The notes under the pieces: model-generated | Told to the model about the DNA's origin: nothing | What the model saw: only the letters and a program-made list of their open reading frames with translations | Database searches by the model: none | Shown here: piece after piece, positions 44,805 to 54,183 of the stretch | How the letters are laid out: each line of letters opens with the position of its first letter | Position numbering within the stretch: position 1 is the stretch's first letter | Made by a program: the position numbers and the translations under genes | Assembly: GCA_016706405.1 (NCBI GenBank) | Contig: JADJJT010000002.1 | Coordinates: forward strand, 1,383,511 to 1,447,510 | DNA: 64,000 nt | Source of the DNA: Sphingobacteriales bacterium | GTDB taxonomy: Bacteria; Bacteroidota; Bacteroidia; Chitinophagales; UBA2359 | Direction: 5' to 3'

Positions 44805-46355
44805 ATGTCAAAAATTAAAATTATTTGGGCCGATGATGAAATTGAGGTCTTAAAACCCCATTTGCTTTTTTTAGATTCCAAGGGATATCAGGTGCATCCG
44901 GTAACAAATGGCCACGATGCCATTAACGCCATTAAAGCTGACCGCCCCGAAGTAGTATTTTTAGATGAAAGTATGCCCGGTTTGTCAGGCCTTGAAACCT
45001 TAGCCCGCATTAAAGAGTACGATAGCCAACTGCCCGTGGTGATGATTACCAAAAACGAAACTGAAAATATTATGGAAACGGCTATTGGCGCGCAAATTGC
45101 CGACTACTTAATTAAACCTGTTCACCCTAATCAAATACTGCTTACCTTAAAAAAAATATTAGATAACAAACGCCTTGTTACTCAGGCAACAGCATCGGCC
45201 TATCAACAACAATTTGCCAGTATTTTTGCCGATATACAAACCGGCGGCGACTACGATGCTTGGTTTGAACTTTATAAACGTTTAGTGTTTTGGGAGCTTG
45301 AGTTAGACGCATCGGGCAATAGTGAAATGCAGGAAGTTTTAGCCAACCAAAAAGCCGAAGCCAATTTAGAGTTTAATAAGTATATTATAAAAAACTATTT
45401 AGATTGGGTGCAAGGGAAAAAGAAAGGGCCGGTAACCTCGTGCACATTGTTCCGCGAGAAAATTTTACCCCGGATAGATGAAAACGCCTGCAATTTTGTA
45501 GTTGTAATTGATAATTTGCGCTTTGACCAATGGAAAGCTATTCAACCAATAATTAGCGAAAGTTATAAATTTGTTGATGAAGACTATTTTTATAGTATTT
45601 TGCCCACCAGCACTCATTACAGTCGAAATGCCATTTTTGCCGGATTAATGCCCAGCGATATTGAGCGGCGATTTCCCAGCCAATGGAAAAATGATGCGGA
45701 TGAAGGGGGTAAAAACTTATACGAAGCCGAATTTTTAGCCGACCAACTGCAACGTTACAATAAAAAATACAAACACAGCTACACCAAAATTACCAACCAC
45801 CAAAATGGCCTCGAATTAGTTGACAATATCCATAATTTGCTAAATAACACGTTAAATGTTATTGTTTATAATTTTGTGGACATGCTTTCGCACGCGCGCA
45901 CCGAAATGGAAGTACTAAAAGAATTAGCCAGCGACGAGGCCGCCTACCGCTCCATTACTAAATCGTGGTTCGAGTATTCGCCGTTATGGCAAGCCCTGCG
46001 CCGCATTGAAGATAAAAAAATTAACCTCATTATTACTACCGACCACGGCACTGTGCGCGTTCAACACCCTTCGAAAGTGGTTGGCGACCGCGAAACAACT
46101 ACCAACCTTCGCTACAAACATGGCCGAAATTTGCAGTATAACCCCAAGGAAGTATTTGTAGTTAACAACCCTATTGAGGCAAAACTACCCCGCCCTAATA
46201 TTAGCTCGGCATTTATTTTTGCGCGCGAAAACAGCTTTTTCGTTTACTTAAATAATTACAATCATTTTGTAAATTATTATAAAAACACTTTTCAACACGG
46301 CGGCATTTCACTCGAAGAAATGATTGTTCCCGTTGTTCAGTTTACCAATAAATAG
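44805..46355 (+). CDS. porX: PorX-type response regulator (receiver plus PglZ domain), T9SS regulator
   Basis: A 516-residue protein with a receiver domain (1-125, phosphoacceptor Asp54 in VVFLDESMPG) joined through a helical linker to a PglZ/alkaline-phosphatase-like domain (about 225-516). Candidate metal and catalytic residues are Asp236 (VVVIDNLRFDQ), Thr270 (LPTSTHYSRN), Asp359/His363 (FVDMLSH), Asp413/His414 (TTDHG) and His498. This architecture is that of PorX, which in Porphyromonas gingivalis controls type IX secretion genes with the kinase PorY. The three T9SS cargo genes in the window fit this role. It ends at a strong terminator. Confidence 0.9.
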   Translation: MSKIKIIWADDEIEVLKPHLLFLDSKGYQVHPVTNGHDAINAIKADRPEVVFLDESMPGLSGLETLARIKEYDSQLPVVMITKNETENIMETAIGAQIADYLIKPVHPNQILLTLKKILDNKRLVTQATASAYQQQFASIFADIQTGGDYDAWFELYKRLVFWELELDASGNSEMQEVLANQKAEANLEFNKYIIKNYLDWVQGKKKGPVTSCTLFREKILPRIDENACNFVVVIDNLRFDQWKAIQPIISESYKFVDEDYFYSILPTSTHYSRNAIFAGLMPSDIERRFPSQWKNDADEGGKNLYEAEFLADQLQRYNKKYKHSYTKITNHQNGLELVDNIHNLLNNTLNVIVYNFVDMLSHARTEMEVLKELASDEAAYRSITKSWFEYSPLWQALRRIEDKKINLIITTDHGTVRVQHPSKVVGDRETTTNLRYKHGRNLQYNPKEVFVVNNPIEAKLPRPNISSAFIFARENSFFVYLNNYNHFVNYYKNTFQHGGISLEEMIVPVVQFTNK

Positions 46356-46376
46356 AAAATCGTACTTATTCATTTT

Positions 46377-46412
46377 TGCCTGCCTGTTGTTTACCAGCAG
46401 GCAGGTATTTTT
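46377..46412 (+). terminator. porX: Rho-independent terminator of porX
   Basis: CCTGCCTG (46379-46386) pairs with CAGGCAGG (46398-46405). One wobble and one further pair extend the stem outward. An 11-base loop separates the arms and a T-rich tract follows. It lies about 24 bp after the porX stop. Confidence 0.85.
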
Positions 46413-46517
46413 TTATCCGGAATTTGCCTCGCATTTCAATATCTAAATTCCCACACCCTCTTCATGCCCCACCATGCCCCGTCTAATAAAAAATTTAGGC
46501 TCGCCTAAAAAAATATT

Positions 46518-46547
46518 TTGACACACTAAAAAAATATTGTAATTTTG
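46518..46547 (+). promoter_or_regulatory. Promoter for the metal-binding lipoprotein gene
   Basis: TTG (46518-46520) and TAATTTTG (46540-46547) are separated by exactly 19 bp, the spacing expected between the -33 and -7 elements of the Bacteroidota sigma-A promoter. The gene starts 33 bp downstream. This is the best two-element match I found in the window. Confidence 0.65.
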
Positions 46548-46580
46548 CCCTATAATTCATTTTAGTTTGTATTTAGATAT

Positions 46581-47573
46581 ATGAAAATAGCAGCAAAAAT
46601 ATCCCCACAGCAAATATTACTACTGCTTATATTGCTAATTTCTGTCGTAGGGCTTATTTCCGGATGTAAAAATGAGCCACCAAAAAATGACGATGCGGTT
46701 TTGGCCCAAAAAAATTTCGAACCACGCAAACCTACCGATCCTCCTTTAAATGTATTGGCCACCACCGGTATGATTGCCGATGCTGTGCGCAAGGTAGGCG
46801 GCGATAGCATAAAGGTAAACGCTTTAATGGGGCCAGGGGTTGACCCTCATTTATACAAACCTAACTCGGGCGATTTAACACTACTAAACAATGCTTCGAT
46901 TATTTTTTATAACGGCTTACATTTAGAGGGAAAAATGACCGATGTTTTAACTAAAATTGGTCGCAATAAACCAGTAGTAGCCGTGGCAAATGGCATTCCT
47001 CAAGCCCAATATTTATCGGGCGACATGGCTAATAGCTACGACCCGCATATTTGGATGGATGCGCAATTATGGGTAGGTGCCGTTTACGAAATTAGTAACC
47101 AACTACAAGCGTTAGACCCAATTAACGCCAATTTCTTCCGGATGAATGCTACCCGTTATATTGACGAGTTGAATGCACTTCATCGAACAATCATCGAAAA
47201 AATGGCGCAAATTCCCGCCGACCAACGCCTGCTGATTACCTCGCACGATGCTTTTAAATATTTTGGCCGCGCTTATAAAATTGAAGTGAAAGGTTTGCAG
47301 GGTATATCAACCGTTGCCGAGTTTGGCCTGCGCGATGTCAGTAATATGGTGCAACTAATTGTACAGCGCAATATAAAAGCTATTTTTGTCGAAACATCAG
47401 TTGCGCAAAAACCTATTGAAGCTGTTTTAGCTGGCTGCCTAAAACAAAATCATAAAGTTGTAATAGGTGGAACATTATTTAGCGATGCTCTTGGCAACGC
47501 CAACACCCCCGAAGGCACTTATATTGGCATGATGCGCTTTAACGCGACCGTAATTGCCAATGCGCTTAAATAG
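46581..47573 (+). CDS. Zinc/manganese ABC transporter substrate-binding lipoprotein (ZnuA/TroA family)
   Basis: A 330-residue cluster A-1 binding protein. The signal ends in LISGC (Cys29). The metal ligands fit the His-His-His-Asp set of ZnuA/TroA: His90 (VDPHLYKP), His156 (DPHIWMD), His222 (TSHDAFKYFG) and Asp302 (FSDALG). Manganese-specific relatives usually have Glu at the third position, so zinc or mixed specificity is more likely. There is no His-rich loop. No permease or ATPase gene is adjacent, so its transporter must lie elsewhere. A TCCGGA copy (46659-46664) encodes the Ser-Gly of the lipobox. Confidence 0.9.
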   Translation: MKIAAKISPQQILLLLILLISVVGLISGCKNEPPKNDDAVLAQKNFEPRKPTDPPLNVLATTGMIADAVRKVGGDSIKVNALMGPGVDPHLYKPNSGDLTLLNNASIIFYNGLHLEGKMTDVLTKIGRNKPVVAVANGIPQAQYLSGDMANSYDPHIWMDAQLWVGAVYEISNQLQALDPINANFFRMNATRYIDELNALHRTIIEKMAQIPADQRLLITSHDAFKYFGRAYKIEVKGLQGISTVAEFGLRDVSNMVQLIVQRNIKAIFVETSVAQKPIEAVLAGCLKQNHKVVIGGTLFSDALGNANTPEGTYIGMMRFNATVIANALK

Positions 47574-47603
47574 AAATTTTTTACATATTAACAGCTTACT
47601 AAA

Positions 47604-48212
47604 CTATAACACATCGTTTGCATTTAGTACAATTTGATGCAGGGGTTTCCGGGTGCGCGGGGTTAATTCGCGAGTTTTAAATGGCTCTGGCAATACATCG
47701 GGTTCAGCCAAATAGCCCAAAGCCAAAAAAGTAACGGGTATAAGTCCGGTTTGCTCGTTGATAGCAAGGTTGGTTATTGTTTTTTGGTAATCGTAGCCAC
47801 CCATTATATGGCCAAAAATATTAATTTCGGCAGCTTGTAGCAGTAAATGTGATACTGCCCCGCCCACATCAAACAAGGCATGACGGTTAGGTGCTTCGTT
47901 GTTGCTGTAACGGGTAGCTGCTAAAGTTAAAATCAAAACGGCAGCGTCTTTAGCCCACGATTGATTGCCCGCCGACAAGCACTTTACCATTTCATTAAAC
48001 AGTTCTGTTTGATTATGTTTATGTGCTACAATAAAACGCCAGGGCTGGTCGTTCATGCCGCTTGGCGCCCACGAGGCCGCTTCTAACATGACAGCAAGGT
48101 CGGAGGTAGAAATTGGCTTGTTTGAAAAGGCGCGAGGGCTAAAACGGTTTTTAATGGCAGGTAAAATATTGTGGTTTGTTTGGGCTGTTTTAATGGCAAT
48201 GCTCGATATCAT
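47604..48212 (-). CDS. Nitroreductase family protein
   Basis: A 202-residue FMN-dependent nitroreductase-fold protein. The N-terminal RFSPRAFSNKPIS is the usual phosphate/FMN-binding segment, followed by ASWAPSGMNDQPWRFIV, and GHIMGGYDYQK matches the later loop. Substrate is unknown. It converges with the metal-binding protein gene. Confidence 0.9.
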   Translation of the reverse strand: MISSIAIKTAQTNHNILPAIKNRFSPRAFSNKPISTSDLAVMLEAASWAPSGMNDQPWRFIVAHKHNQTELFNEMVKCLSAGNQSWAKDAAVLILTLAATRYSNNEAPNRHALFDVGGAVSHLLLQAAEINIFGHIMGGYDYQKTITNLAINEQTGLIPVTFLALGYLAEPDVLPEPFKTRELTPRTRKPLHQIVLNANDVL

Positions 48213-48294
48213 ATTGTTATTATACTGATAGATTGATTTAAAAACTGGATTTAATATATTTAAGTTACAAATAGAGACAAAAACTTGCTCGTTT

Positions 48295-48768
48295 TTAAGC
48301 GTGATGGTAGGGTTCGTTGTTTAAGATGGTATAGGCCCGGTAAAGTTGTTCGGCAAAAATTATCCGGATGATTTGATGCGAAAAAGTCATTTTCGATAAA
48401 GAAATTTGGTCGTTAGCCCGTGCATAAACGGCTTCGCTGAATCCAAAAGCGCCACCAATCGCAAAAATTACCGTCCGGATGCTGCGGTTTTGCCAATTTT
48501 GTAATTGGTTGGCAAACTGTATTGAGGTAAAATTTTTTCCGGATTCGTCTAACAAACAAAGTAAATCGCTGCTTGTTAATTGTTGCAGTAACCACTCGCC
48601 TTCTTTAATTTTTAGGGCATCGGGCGGCAACTTTTTTGTTGCGACAGGCAAAACACCTTCAGCGTATTCAAAATTAGTATATTTTTGAATACGTTGTTGA
48701 TAAAGGTTAAACCCCAAGGCAATAAAAGGCTCGGCTGTTTTGCCAATAGCAATTAATTTTATTTTCAT
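48295..48768 (-). CDS. rlmH: 23S rRNA (pseudouridine-1915 N3) methyltransferase RlmH
   Basis: A 157-residue SPOUT methyltransferase that modifies pseudouridine 1915 of 23S rRNA in assembled ribosomes. Start MKIKLIAIGKT, the SAM-binding knot FAIGGAFGFSE, and the C-terminal LSKMTFSHQIIRIIFAEQLYRAYTI ending in HHA are all diagnostic. Length is normal. Confidence 0.97.
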   Translation of the reverse strand: MKIKLIAIGKTAEPFIALGFNLYQQRIQKYTNFEYAEGVLPVATKKLPPDALKIKEGEWLLQQLTSSDLLCLLDESGKNFTSIQFANQLQNWQNRSIRTVIFAIGGAFGFSEAVYARANDQISLSKMTFSHQIIRIIFAEQLYRAYTILNNEPYHHA

Positions 48769-48864
48769 TCCTTTAGTTTAACTGTAAACTTCGTAACTTG
48801 CAAGCTGATTTTTGCGACCTAACATCTTAATTAATTTAGTAAACAACAACAATAAAATTGGCAA

Positions 48865-49668
48865 ATGGTTTTAACATTTATTGATTGGAACGCATCGGAT
48901 ACAATTTTTCAGATTGGTAGTTTTAGCCTGCGCTGGTATGGCCTTATGTGGGGCATGGCTATTTTAGGGGGTTATTTTTTGGCGCAATGGGCGTATAAAA
49001 TTAAAAACTACCCGACCGAAAACTTATCCAATTTGGTACAGTACATATTTTGGGGCGGACTTATTGGCGCAAGGCTTGGCCAAATTGTTTTTTACGATTT
49101 AAGCTATTATTTGCAACACCCCATCGAAATATTTATGGTTTGGAAAGGTGGCTTAGCCAGCCATGGCGGCGCATTAGGCGTGATGGCGGCAACGTGGTTG
49201 TATTTTAAAAACCATCGCGATTTGAGTTTTTGGGCTTTGTTTGATGTAATTTCGCTGTGTATGCCTTTGGTAGGTGGATTAATAAGAATTGGAAACTTAT
49301 TTAACTCGGAGTTGTGGGGAAAGCCAACCGATGTGCCTTGGGCTTTTATTTTCCGGACTATTGACAACGAGCCTCGACATCCGGTACAAATTTATGAAGC
49401 CATTATGCTGTTTGGCATTTTAGCTTTTCTTGCGCATTTATGGTATCATTACAGCCAAAAATTAAAGACAGGTATTATTGCCGGCTTGTTTTTTACTCTA
49501 ACCTTTGGTTTTCGGTTTTTGCTCGAGTTTTTTAAGGCAAACGCAGAAACTACCCAATTATTAAACCTGCCGTTACTTGCATTTGGGCTGGTGCTTTTGT
49601 ATTTAGGTTATACGGGTAGGCTAAACAGCAATGTTGAAAATAAGAATAATAAACAACAGCAAGCCTAA
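48865..49668 (+). CDS. lgt: Prolipoprotein diacylglyceryl transferase
   Basis: Transfers diacylglyceryl from phosphatidylglycerol to the lipobox cysteine of prelipoproteins in the inner membrane. 267 residues with about seven hydrophobic segments. Key residues are visible: His100 in GGLASHGGALG, and Arg141 and Glu149 in IRIGNLFNSELWG, matching His103, Arg143 and Glu151 of the E. coli enzyme. Several substrates (lipoproteins) are encoded in this window. Confidence 0.96.
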   Translation: MVLTFIDWNASDTIFQIGSFSLRWYGLMWGMAILGGYFLAQWAYKIKNYPTENLSNLVQYIFWGGLIGARLGQIVFYDLSYYLQHPIEIFMVWKGGLASHGGALGVMAATWLYFKNHRDLSFWALFDVISLCMPLVGGLIRIGNLFNSELWGKPTDVPWAFIFRTIDNEPRHPVQIYEAIMLFGILAFLAHLWYHYSQKLKTGIIAGLFFTLTFGFRFLLEFFKANAETTQLLNLPLLAFGLVLLYLGYTGRLNSNVENKNNKQQQA

Positions 49669-49776
49669 AAAAAACAAAAATACTGTTCAGATGTTCTCAT
49701 CCGGATAAAAATATACGGCAGTTAGAACAGCGGAGTAACCGAAGAAATCGCCCACAAAATGGCCGAAAACAACGTT

Positions 49777-51447
49777 TTATTTTAAGTATTTACTGTACTC
49801 GGCGTTGTTTTGAATTAAACTGATGGCCTTTTTTATATTTTCATCGTAATCCAAGCTGGTTTCAATTTTTCCGGTTTGGTAGTAATAACGGCTGGCAATT
49901 TCTTGACGCAATAATTGTTTTATTTCGTTTTTATACTTGTTCAGTTCGGTGTTTTTTTGTGTTTTAATTTTGGATTCAATGCCTTGCAAAGTTTCTGATA
50001 TGGCCGAATAATATTGCTCTTCTTTGGCACTTGTACGCAATTTTTCTATATCATCTTCACTTTTTGATTGATAGGTATAATCTTTTCCGGAAATAAAGGT
50101 TAAAAAATCTTCATAATCTTTATCGGTAAACTGAAAATTATGGGCTGGCGGAATACTGTCGTGGGTTCGGTTGTAAGCGTTAGCGTAATCAAAAATTAGG
50201 TTGTTCTTAATAAGTGCCTGAATTACGGGTGGGTGTTCAAGGGGGGGCATGGGCACGTCGGGCTCAACACCGCTTCCATCATAAACCTGGCGGCTATTGC
50301 GGGTTTTAAAGGCTTTGCGCAACGAGTCGGGCATGGCTGTTGTACCATCTTTGTAACGGCCTGAGTAGTCGAGGGCTTGCACACAGCGGCCACTTGGCAA
50401 ATAATATTTTGCTACGGTAAGTTTTAATTTGCTATTATAACCTATATCTTTTGTTTGTTGTACCAAACCTTTGCCAAAACTTCGATTGCCTAAAATAACG
50501 GCGCGGTCAAAATCTTGCAAAGCCCCGGCTACAATTTCTGATGCCGAAGCCGATTTGTTATCAACCAATACTACAATTGGTATTTTGGGGTCTTCTGCAT
50601 CTTGTTGAGTTTTATAATCTTTAATCCATTCGTCGGTTTTGCCAATTGTTTTTACTACTAATTCGCCGTTTGGTACAAATAAATTAACCATTGCAATGGC
50701 TTCGGCCAACAAACCACCGCCATTTTGCCGCAAATCAAAAACCAAACCTTCAAGTTCGCCTTGTTTTTTTAGGCTATTTAGGGCATCGCGCACCTCGCCC
50801 GAGCATCCGGGTTTTAAAAATGTTTTTAAATTAATATAGCCAACACCATTGGCTAACATGCCATAGTATGGTACACTTTTTCCTAAGTTTTTCGAGCGTT
50901 CGAGGGTTAGGTTCATGGGGTCGGTGCGACCTTCGCGTATTATTTGCAAACTTACTTCCGAGCCCGGTTGCCCTTGTAATATTCGTTTAACATCGTCAAT
51001 ATTGCGGCCTTTTGTACTTTGGCCGTTTATGCTGGCGATAATGTCGCCTGGGCGCAGCCCTTTTGTTTGGGCGGGCAATTCTTGTATTACTTCCGAGATA
51101 ACAATTTGCTGGTTCCGGATAAATAATTCCACGCCAATATCTCCGGCTTCGGTTTGTTTTAATTTGTATTCTTCAATTTGCCCTTCCGAAAAATAATTAG
51201 TGTAGGGGTCAAGTGTTTTAAGCATCGAGTCAATACCTGCGCGCATTAATTTCGATGGCTCTACTTCATCAACATACAGCTCATTCGAGGCTTTGTATGC
51301 CTGAATGTAGAGTTCAATATTTTTTAGTAAGGCAAAATAGTGCTTATTGCCTGTGTCGGTAAATCCGTATCCAATGGCAGCGAAGGCAAATACCACTATG
51401 ATAACGGCGCTGTTCTTTATATTTATTTCAATATGATTAAGGTTCAT
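49777..51447 (-). CDS. S41 C-terminal processing peptidase (second of a tandem pair)
   Basis: A 556-residue periplasmic tail-specific protease with an N-terminal membrane/signal segment (13-30). It has a PDZ domain (about 95-175, LRPGDIIASINGQ) and the Ser/Lys dyad: Ser301 in DNKSASASEIVAGAL and Lys326 in NRSFGKGLVQ. The helical C-terminal extension (about 430-556) is rich in Lys/Glu. It follows the other S41 gene by 43 bp, so both are probably one operon. Confidence 0.93.
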   Translation of the reverse strand: MNLNHIEINIKNSAVIIVVFAFAAIGYGFTDTGNKHYFALLKNIELYIQAYKASNELYVDEVEPSKLMRAGIDSMLKTLDPYTNYFSEGQIEEYKLKQTEAGDIGVELFIRNQQIVISEVIQELPAQTKGLRPGDIIASINGQSTKGRNIDDVKRILQGQPGSEVSLQIIREGRTDPMNLTLERSKNLGKSVPYYGMLANGVGYINLKTFLKPGCSGEVRDALNSLKKQGELEGLVFDLRQNGGGLLAEAIAMVNLFVPNGELVVKTIGKTDEWIKDYKTQQDAEDPKIPIVVLVDNKSASASEIVAGALQDFDRAVILGNRSFGKGLVQQTKDIGYNSKLKLTVAKYYLPSGRCVQALDYSGRYKDGTTAMPDSLRKAFKTRNSRQVYDGSGVEPDVPMPPLEHPPVIQALIKNNLIFDYANAYNRTHDSIPPAHNFQFTDKDYEDFLTFISGKDYTYQSKSEDDIEKLRTSAKEEQYYSAISETLQGIESKIKTQKNTELNKYKNEIKQLLRQEIASRYYYQTGKIETSLDYDENIKKAISLIQNNAEYSKYLK

Positions 51448-51490
51448 TTTAGCAGTTGTTAATTATAAATGATTGCTTCTCTTGGTTTTT

Positions 51491-53161
51491 TTAGTTCAGC
51501 AGTTTTTGGTAGGTAGTTTTATCGTTAAGTGCTTGTAGTGCTTTTATAACTACAGGGTCGTCTTCAAGCATTTCTTTAATTTGCCCTTTGTGGAAAAAAT
51601 AACGCATGGCGATTTCGTGTTCTAAGGCAAATTTAATTTCTGATTTATATTTTTGTAAATCATTTAATTTGTCGTGTTGAATTTGGTTTTCTAATTTTTG
51701 CATATCGTCTTTAACAAGGGGTAAATATTTTTCGTTTTCGATGTTTTTTTGCAAGTCTTTTAATAATTTTTCACTTTCGGTTAAGTAGTCGTAGGATTTA
51801 TCTTTTATATACGCAAAAAAATCATTAAGTTGGGCTTCGGTTAATTCAAATTCTTCGGGTTGGGGAATCGTTTCGTTTTTTGTTCTGAAAAGCGTTGCAT
51901 AGTCAAAAATTAGTTCTTTTTGCAAAAGGCTCGAGGTTATAAGGCTATATTCAAACTCTGGTATTGTAATGTCGGGGTCAATACCGCCTGCATCCAATAC
52001 TTTGCGACCATTTTTAGTTTTATAAGCTGTTCGCAACGAGTCGGCAACTTTATCTAAATTGTCGCGGTAGCCTCCCGAGTAATCAATAGCTTGTATGCAA
52101 CGGCCACTTGGCAAATAGTATTTTCCGGTAGTTATTTTAAGTTTTGTATCGTAGGGCAAGGGGTGTGTGGTTTGTACTAAACCCTTACCAAAGCTTCTAT
52201 TGCCCAACACAATACCCCGGTCTGTATCTTGAATAACGCCCGCTACAATTTCGGCTGCCGATGCCGACCCGCGGTCAATCATTACTGCTAAAGGTATATT
52301 GTTATCAATTGGTTCGCGGTCTGTTTTATAATATTTATCGCCTTCGCGGTTTCGGCTTTTTGTATAAACTACGGTTTGCCCGTTATTTAAAAACAAGCTA
52401 GCCACATTAACTGCTTCGTCTAAAAGGCCGCCGGGGTTACCCCTTAAATCAAGTATAATTGAGGTGGCTTTGTGTGTATTTTTTAACTCTTGCAACGCAT
52501 TAGCTACCTCAAAATAACAGTTGTCGGTAAAATCGGCCAAAACAATATATCCTACTTGTGGCGATAGCATACCAAAATAGGGCACACTGCTCAGTTTAAT
52601 TTCTTGTCGAAGCAGGGTGAGGCTAAGGGGTTTTGGCTCGTTTAGTCTTTGCAAGAGGATTTTTACCGGAGTTCCGGGTTGGCCTTTTAACATTCGGCTT
52701 ACTTCGTCGGTTTTTTTACCTTTAACTTTTATGCCATCAATTTCAAGTATAATATCGCCTGCACGCAAATCGTTTTTTGCAGCGGGGTAGCCTTGGTAGG
52801 GTTCGGCCACAATAATATTATTATCTTTGCTGCTTATAAGTGCGCCTATTCCGCCATATTTTCCGGTAGTTTGTATTTTAAAACCGTCCATTTCCTCCTC
52901 CGAAACATATACTGTGTACGGGTCTAAAGATGCCATCATCGCATCAACACCGGTTTTAATAAATTTATCCGGATTTATTTCATCTACGTAATAGCTTTCA
53001 AGTTGATGCACAATATTAACAAAAAGCTCGGCATTTTTGGTAATTTCAAAGTGGTTGGCTGGCACCACAAACCCCAAACCCAAACCAATTGAAGCCAAAA
53101 CTAAACATCGAATAAACCATTTTTTGGTCATATAAAAATATTTTTTCAAAATTAAAGTCAA
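51491..53161 (-). CDS. S41 C-terminal processing peptidase (first of a tandem pair)
   Basis: A 556-residue paralogue of the downstream gene. The membrane/signal segment is at about 15-33. PDZ domain RAGDIILEIDGIKV (about 138-151), catalytic text DRGSASAAEIVAGVIQD and NRSFGKGLVQ, then a Lys/Glu-rich helical tail. The internal Met11 (53131) is an equally good start and places the signal segment closer to the N-terminus. A TATCTTTG box lies 45 bp upstream of 53161. Confidence 0.93.
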   Translation of the reverse strand: MTLILKKYFYMTKKWFIRCLVLASIGLGLGFVVPANHFEITKNAELFVNIVHQLESYYVDEINPDKFIKTGVDAMMASLDPYTVYVSEEEMDGFKIQTTGKYGGIGALISSKDNNIIVAEPYQGYPAAKNDLRAGDIILEIDGIKVKGKKTDEVSRMLKGQPGTPVKILLQRLNEPKPLSLTLLRQEIKLSSVPYFGMLSPQVGYIVLADFTDNCYFEVANALQELKNTHKATSIILDLRGNPGGLLDEAVNVASLFLNNGQTVVYTKSRNREGDKYYKTDREPIDNNIPLAVMIDRGSASAAEIVAGVIQDTDRGIVLGNRSFGKGLVQTTHPLPYDTKLKITTGKYYLPSGRCIQAIDYSGGYRDNLDKVADSLRTAYKTKNGRKVLDAGGIDPDITIPEFEYSLITSSLLQKELIFDYATLFRTKNETIPQPEEFELTEAQLNDFFAYIKDKSYDYLTESEKLLKDLQKNIENEKYLPLVKDDMQKLENQIQHDKLNDLQKYKSEIKFALEHEIAMRYFFHKGQIKEMLEDDPVVIKALQALNDKTTYQKLLN

Positions 53162-53205
53162 TAAATAACAACTAAGGTCTGCAAAAGGTTAAATTATTTT
53201 GGTGG

Positions 53206-53213
53206 CAAAGATA
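53206..53213 (-). promoter_or_regulatory. Candidate -7 promoter box for the tandem S41 peptidase operon
   Basis: The minus strand reads TATCTTTG, an exact consensus match, about 45-75 bp upstream of the two possible starts. Confidence 0.55.
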
Positions 53214-53413
53214 CAATCAGACACAATAAATACCGCTCAATTAACATAAATTATAGTTTTTACAAGACTAACGCAATATTGCAGCACTAATTTATCCGGA
53301 TAAAATTATTGTTTTGCCCAATACTGCATATTTTTGTTTTCCGGATATTTGCACCCTAAACTCCTTTCAAATTCTAACATTAAAAATAAACTACTCCCAA
53401 TTATTTAGTAAAT

Positions 53414-54028
53414 ATGTATTATTTGGTTTTTGACCTTGAAATGTCGGGCGGCGAACCCGGATGGCATGAAATTATTCAAATTGGCGCAATTTTATACGAC
53501 GAAAACTGGAATTTTTTAGGCGATTATTTATGCAATGTTTGCCCCGAAAATAAAGAGGCTTTTTCGAGGCCTGCCGAAGAAATACACGACCTTACCTGGG
53601 ACGAACTGCAAAACGAACTTCTGATTGATGAGGTTTTAGAGGATTTTGAAGATTGGATGTTAGAAACTATGTTTGCAAACAACGAGCAAGAACGCCAGCG
53701 CCGCGCTTTGAGGAATGTTGTTTTGTGTGGGCAAAGTGTAGTAAACGATATTATGTTTTTAAAGTTTGCATACAAAGATTGCCGGATGGAATGGCCTTTT
53801 TCGTACACCCAGTTTGATTTGTTTACTTTAACGTTTTTGGTGTTCAGGGTATTGCGCAAAAGCGGAGTTTCAGTACCAAAATCGCGCAGTTTAGGGTCGG
53901 TGGCCGAGTGGTTGGGTTTTGAGCGCGAAACAACTACGCATAATGCCCTTGAAGATGCCGAAATAACCGCCAAATGTTTTAAAGCCTTAATGGTGCGCTT
54001 TGCCGATAAAATGCAAATTGGAAGCTAA
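53414..54028 (+). CDS. DEDDh-type 3'-5' exonuclease
   Basis: A 204-residue DnaQ-like nuclease. The first acidic pair is in LVFDLEMSGGEPG (Asp7, Glu9), and the ExoIII motif HNALEDAEITAKC carries the general-base His and the last Asp. The middle contains LCGQSVVNDIMFLKFAY with the second Asp. It could act in DNA repair or RNA trimming; the substrate cannot be told from sequence. A TATTTTTG box lies about 78 bp upstream. Confidence 0.85.
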   Translation: MYYLVFDLEMSGGEPGWHEIIQIGAILYDENWNFLGDYLCNVCPENKEAFSRPAEEIHDLTWDELQNELLIDEVLEDFEDWMLETMFANNEQERQRRALRNVVLCGQSVVNDIMFLKFAYKDCRMEWPFSYTQFDLFTLTFLVFRVLRKSGVSVPKSRSLGSVAEWLGFERETTTHNALEDAEITAKCFKALMVRFADKMQIGS

Positions 54029-54130
54029 TTTGAAGCGCGTATATTTATCCGGAAAATTAAATAAACCATATCTAATTTTGGGTCTTAAAAATTATTTGCT
54101 TTTTTATGAACTTGATTGATAAAAAAGTTG

Positions 54131-54138
54131 TACCTTTG
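54131..54138 (+). promoter_or_regulatory. Candidate -7 promoter box for the rpsF operon
   Basis: TACCTTTG matches TAnnTTTG, with a TTG 16 bp upstream. It lies 46 bp before the rpsF start. Confidence 0.55.
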
Positions 54139-54183
54139 CGCCCACTTTGGTAAATCCATATTCTTTAACTTAAATTTGTAAGA

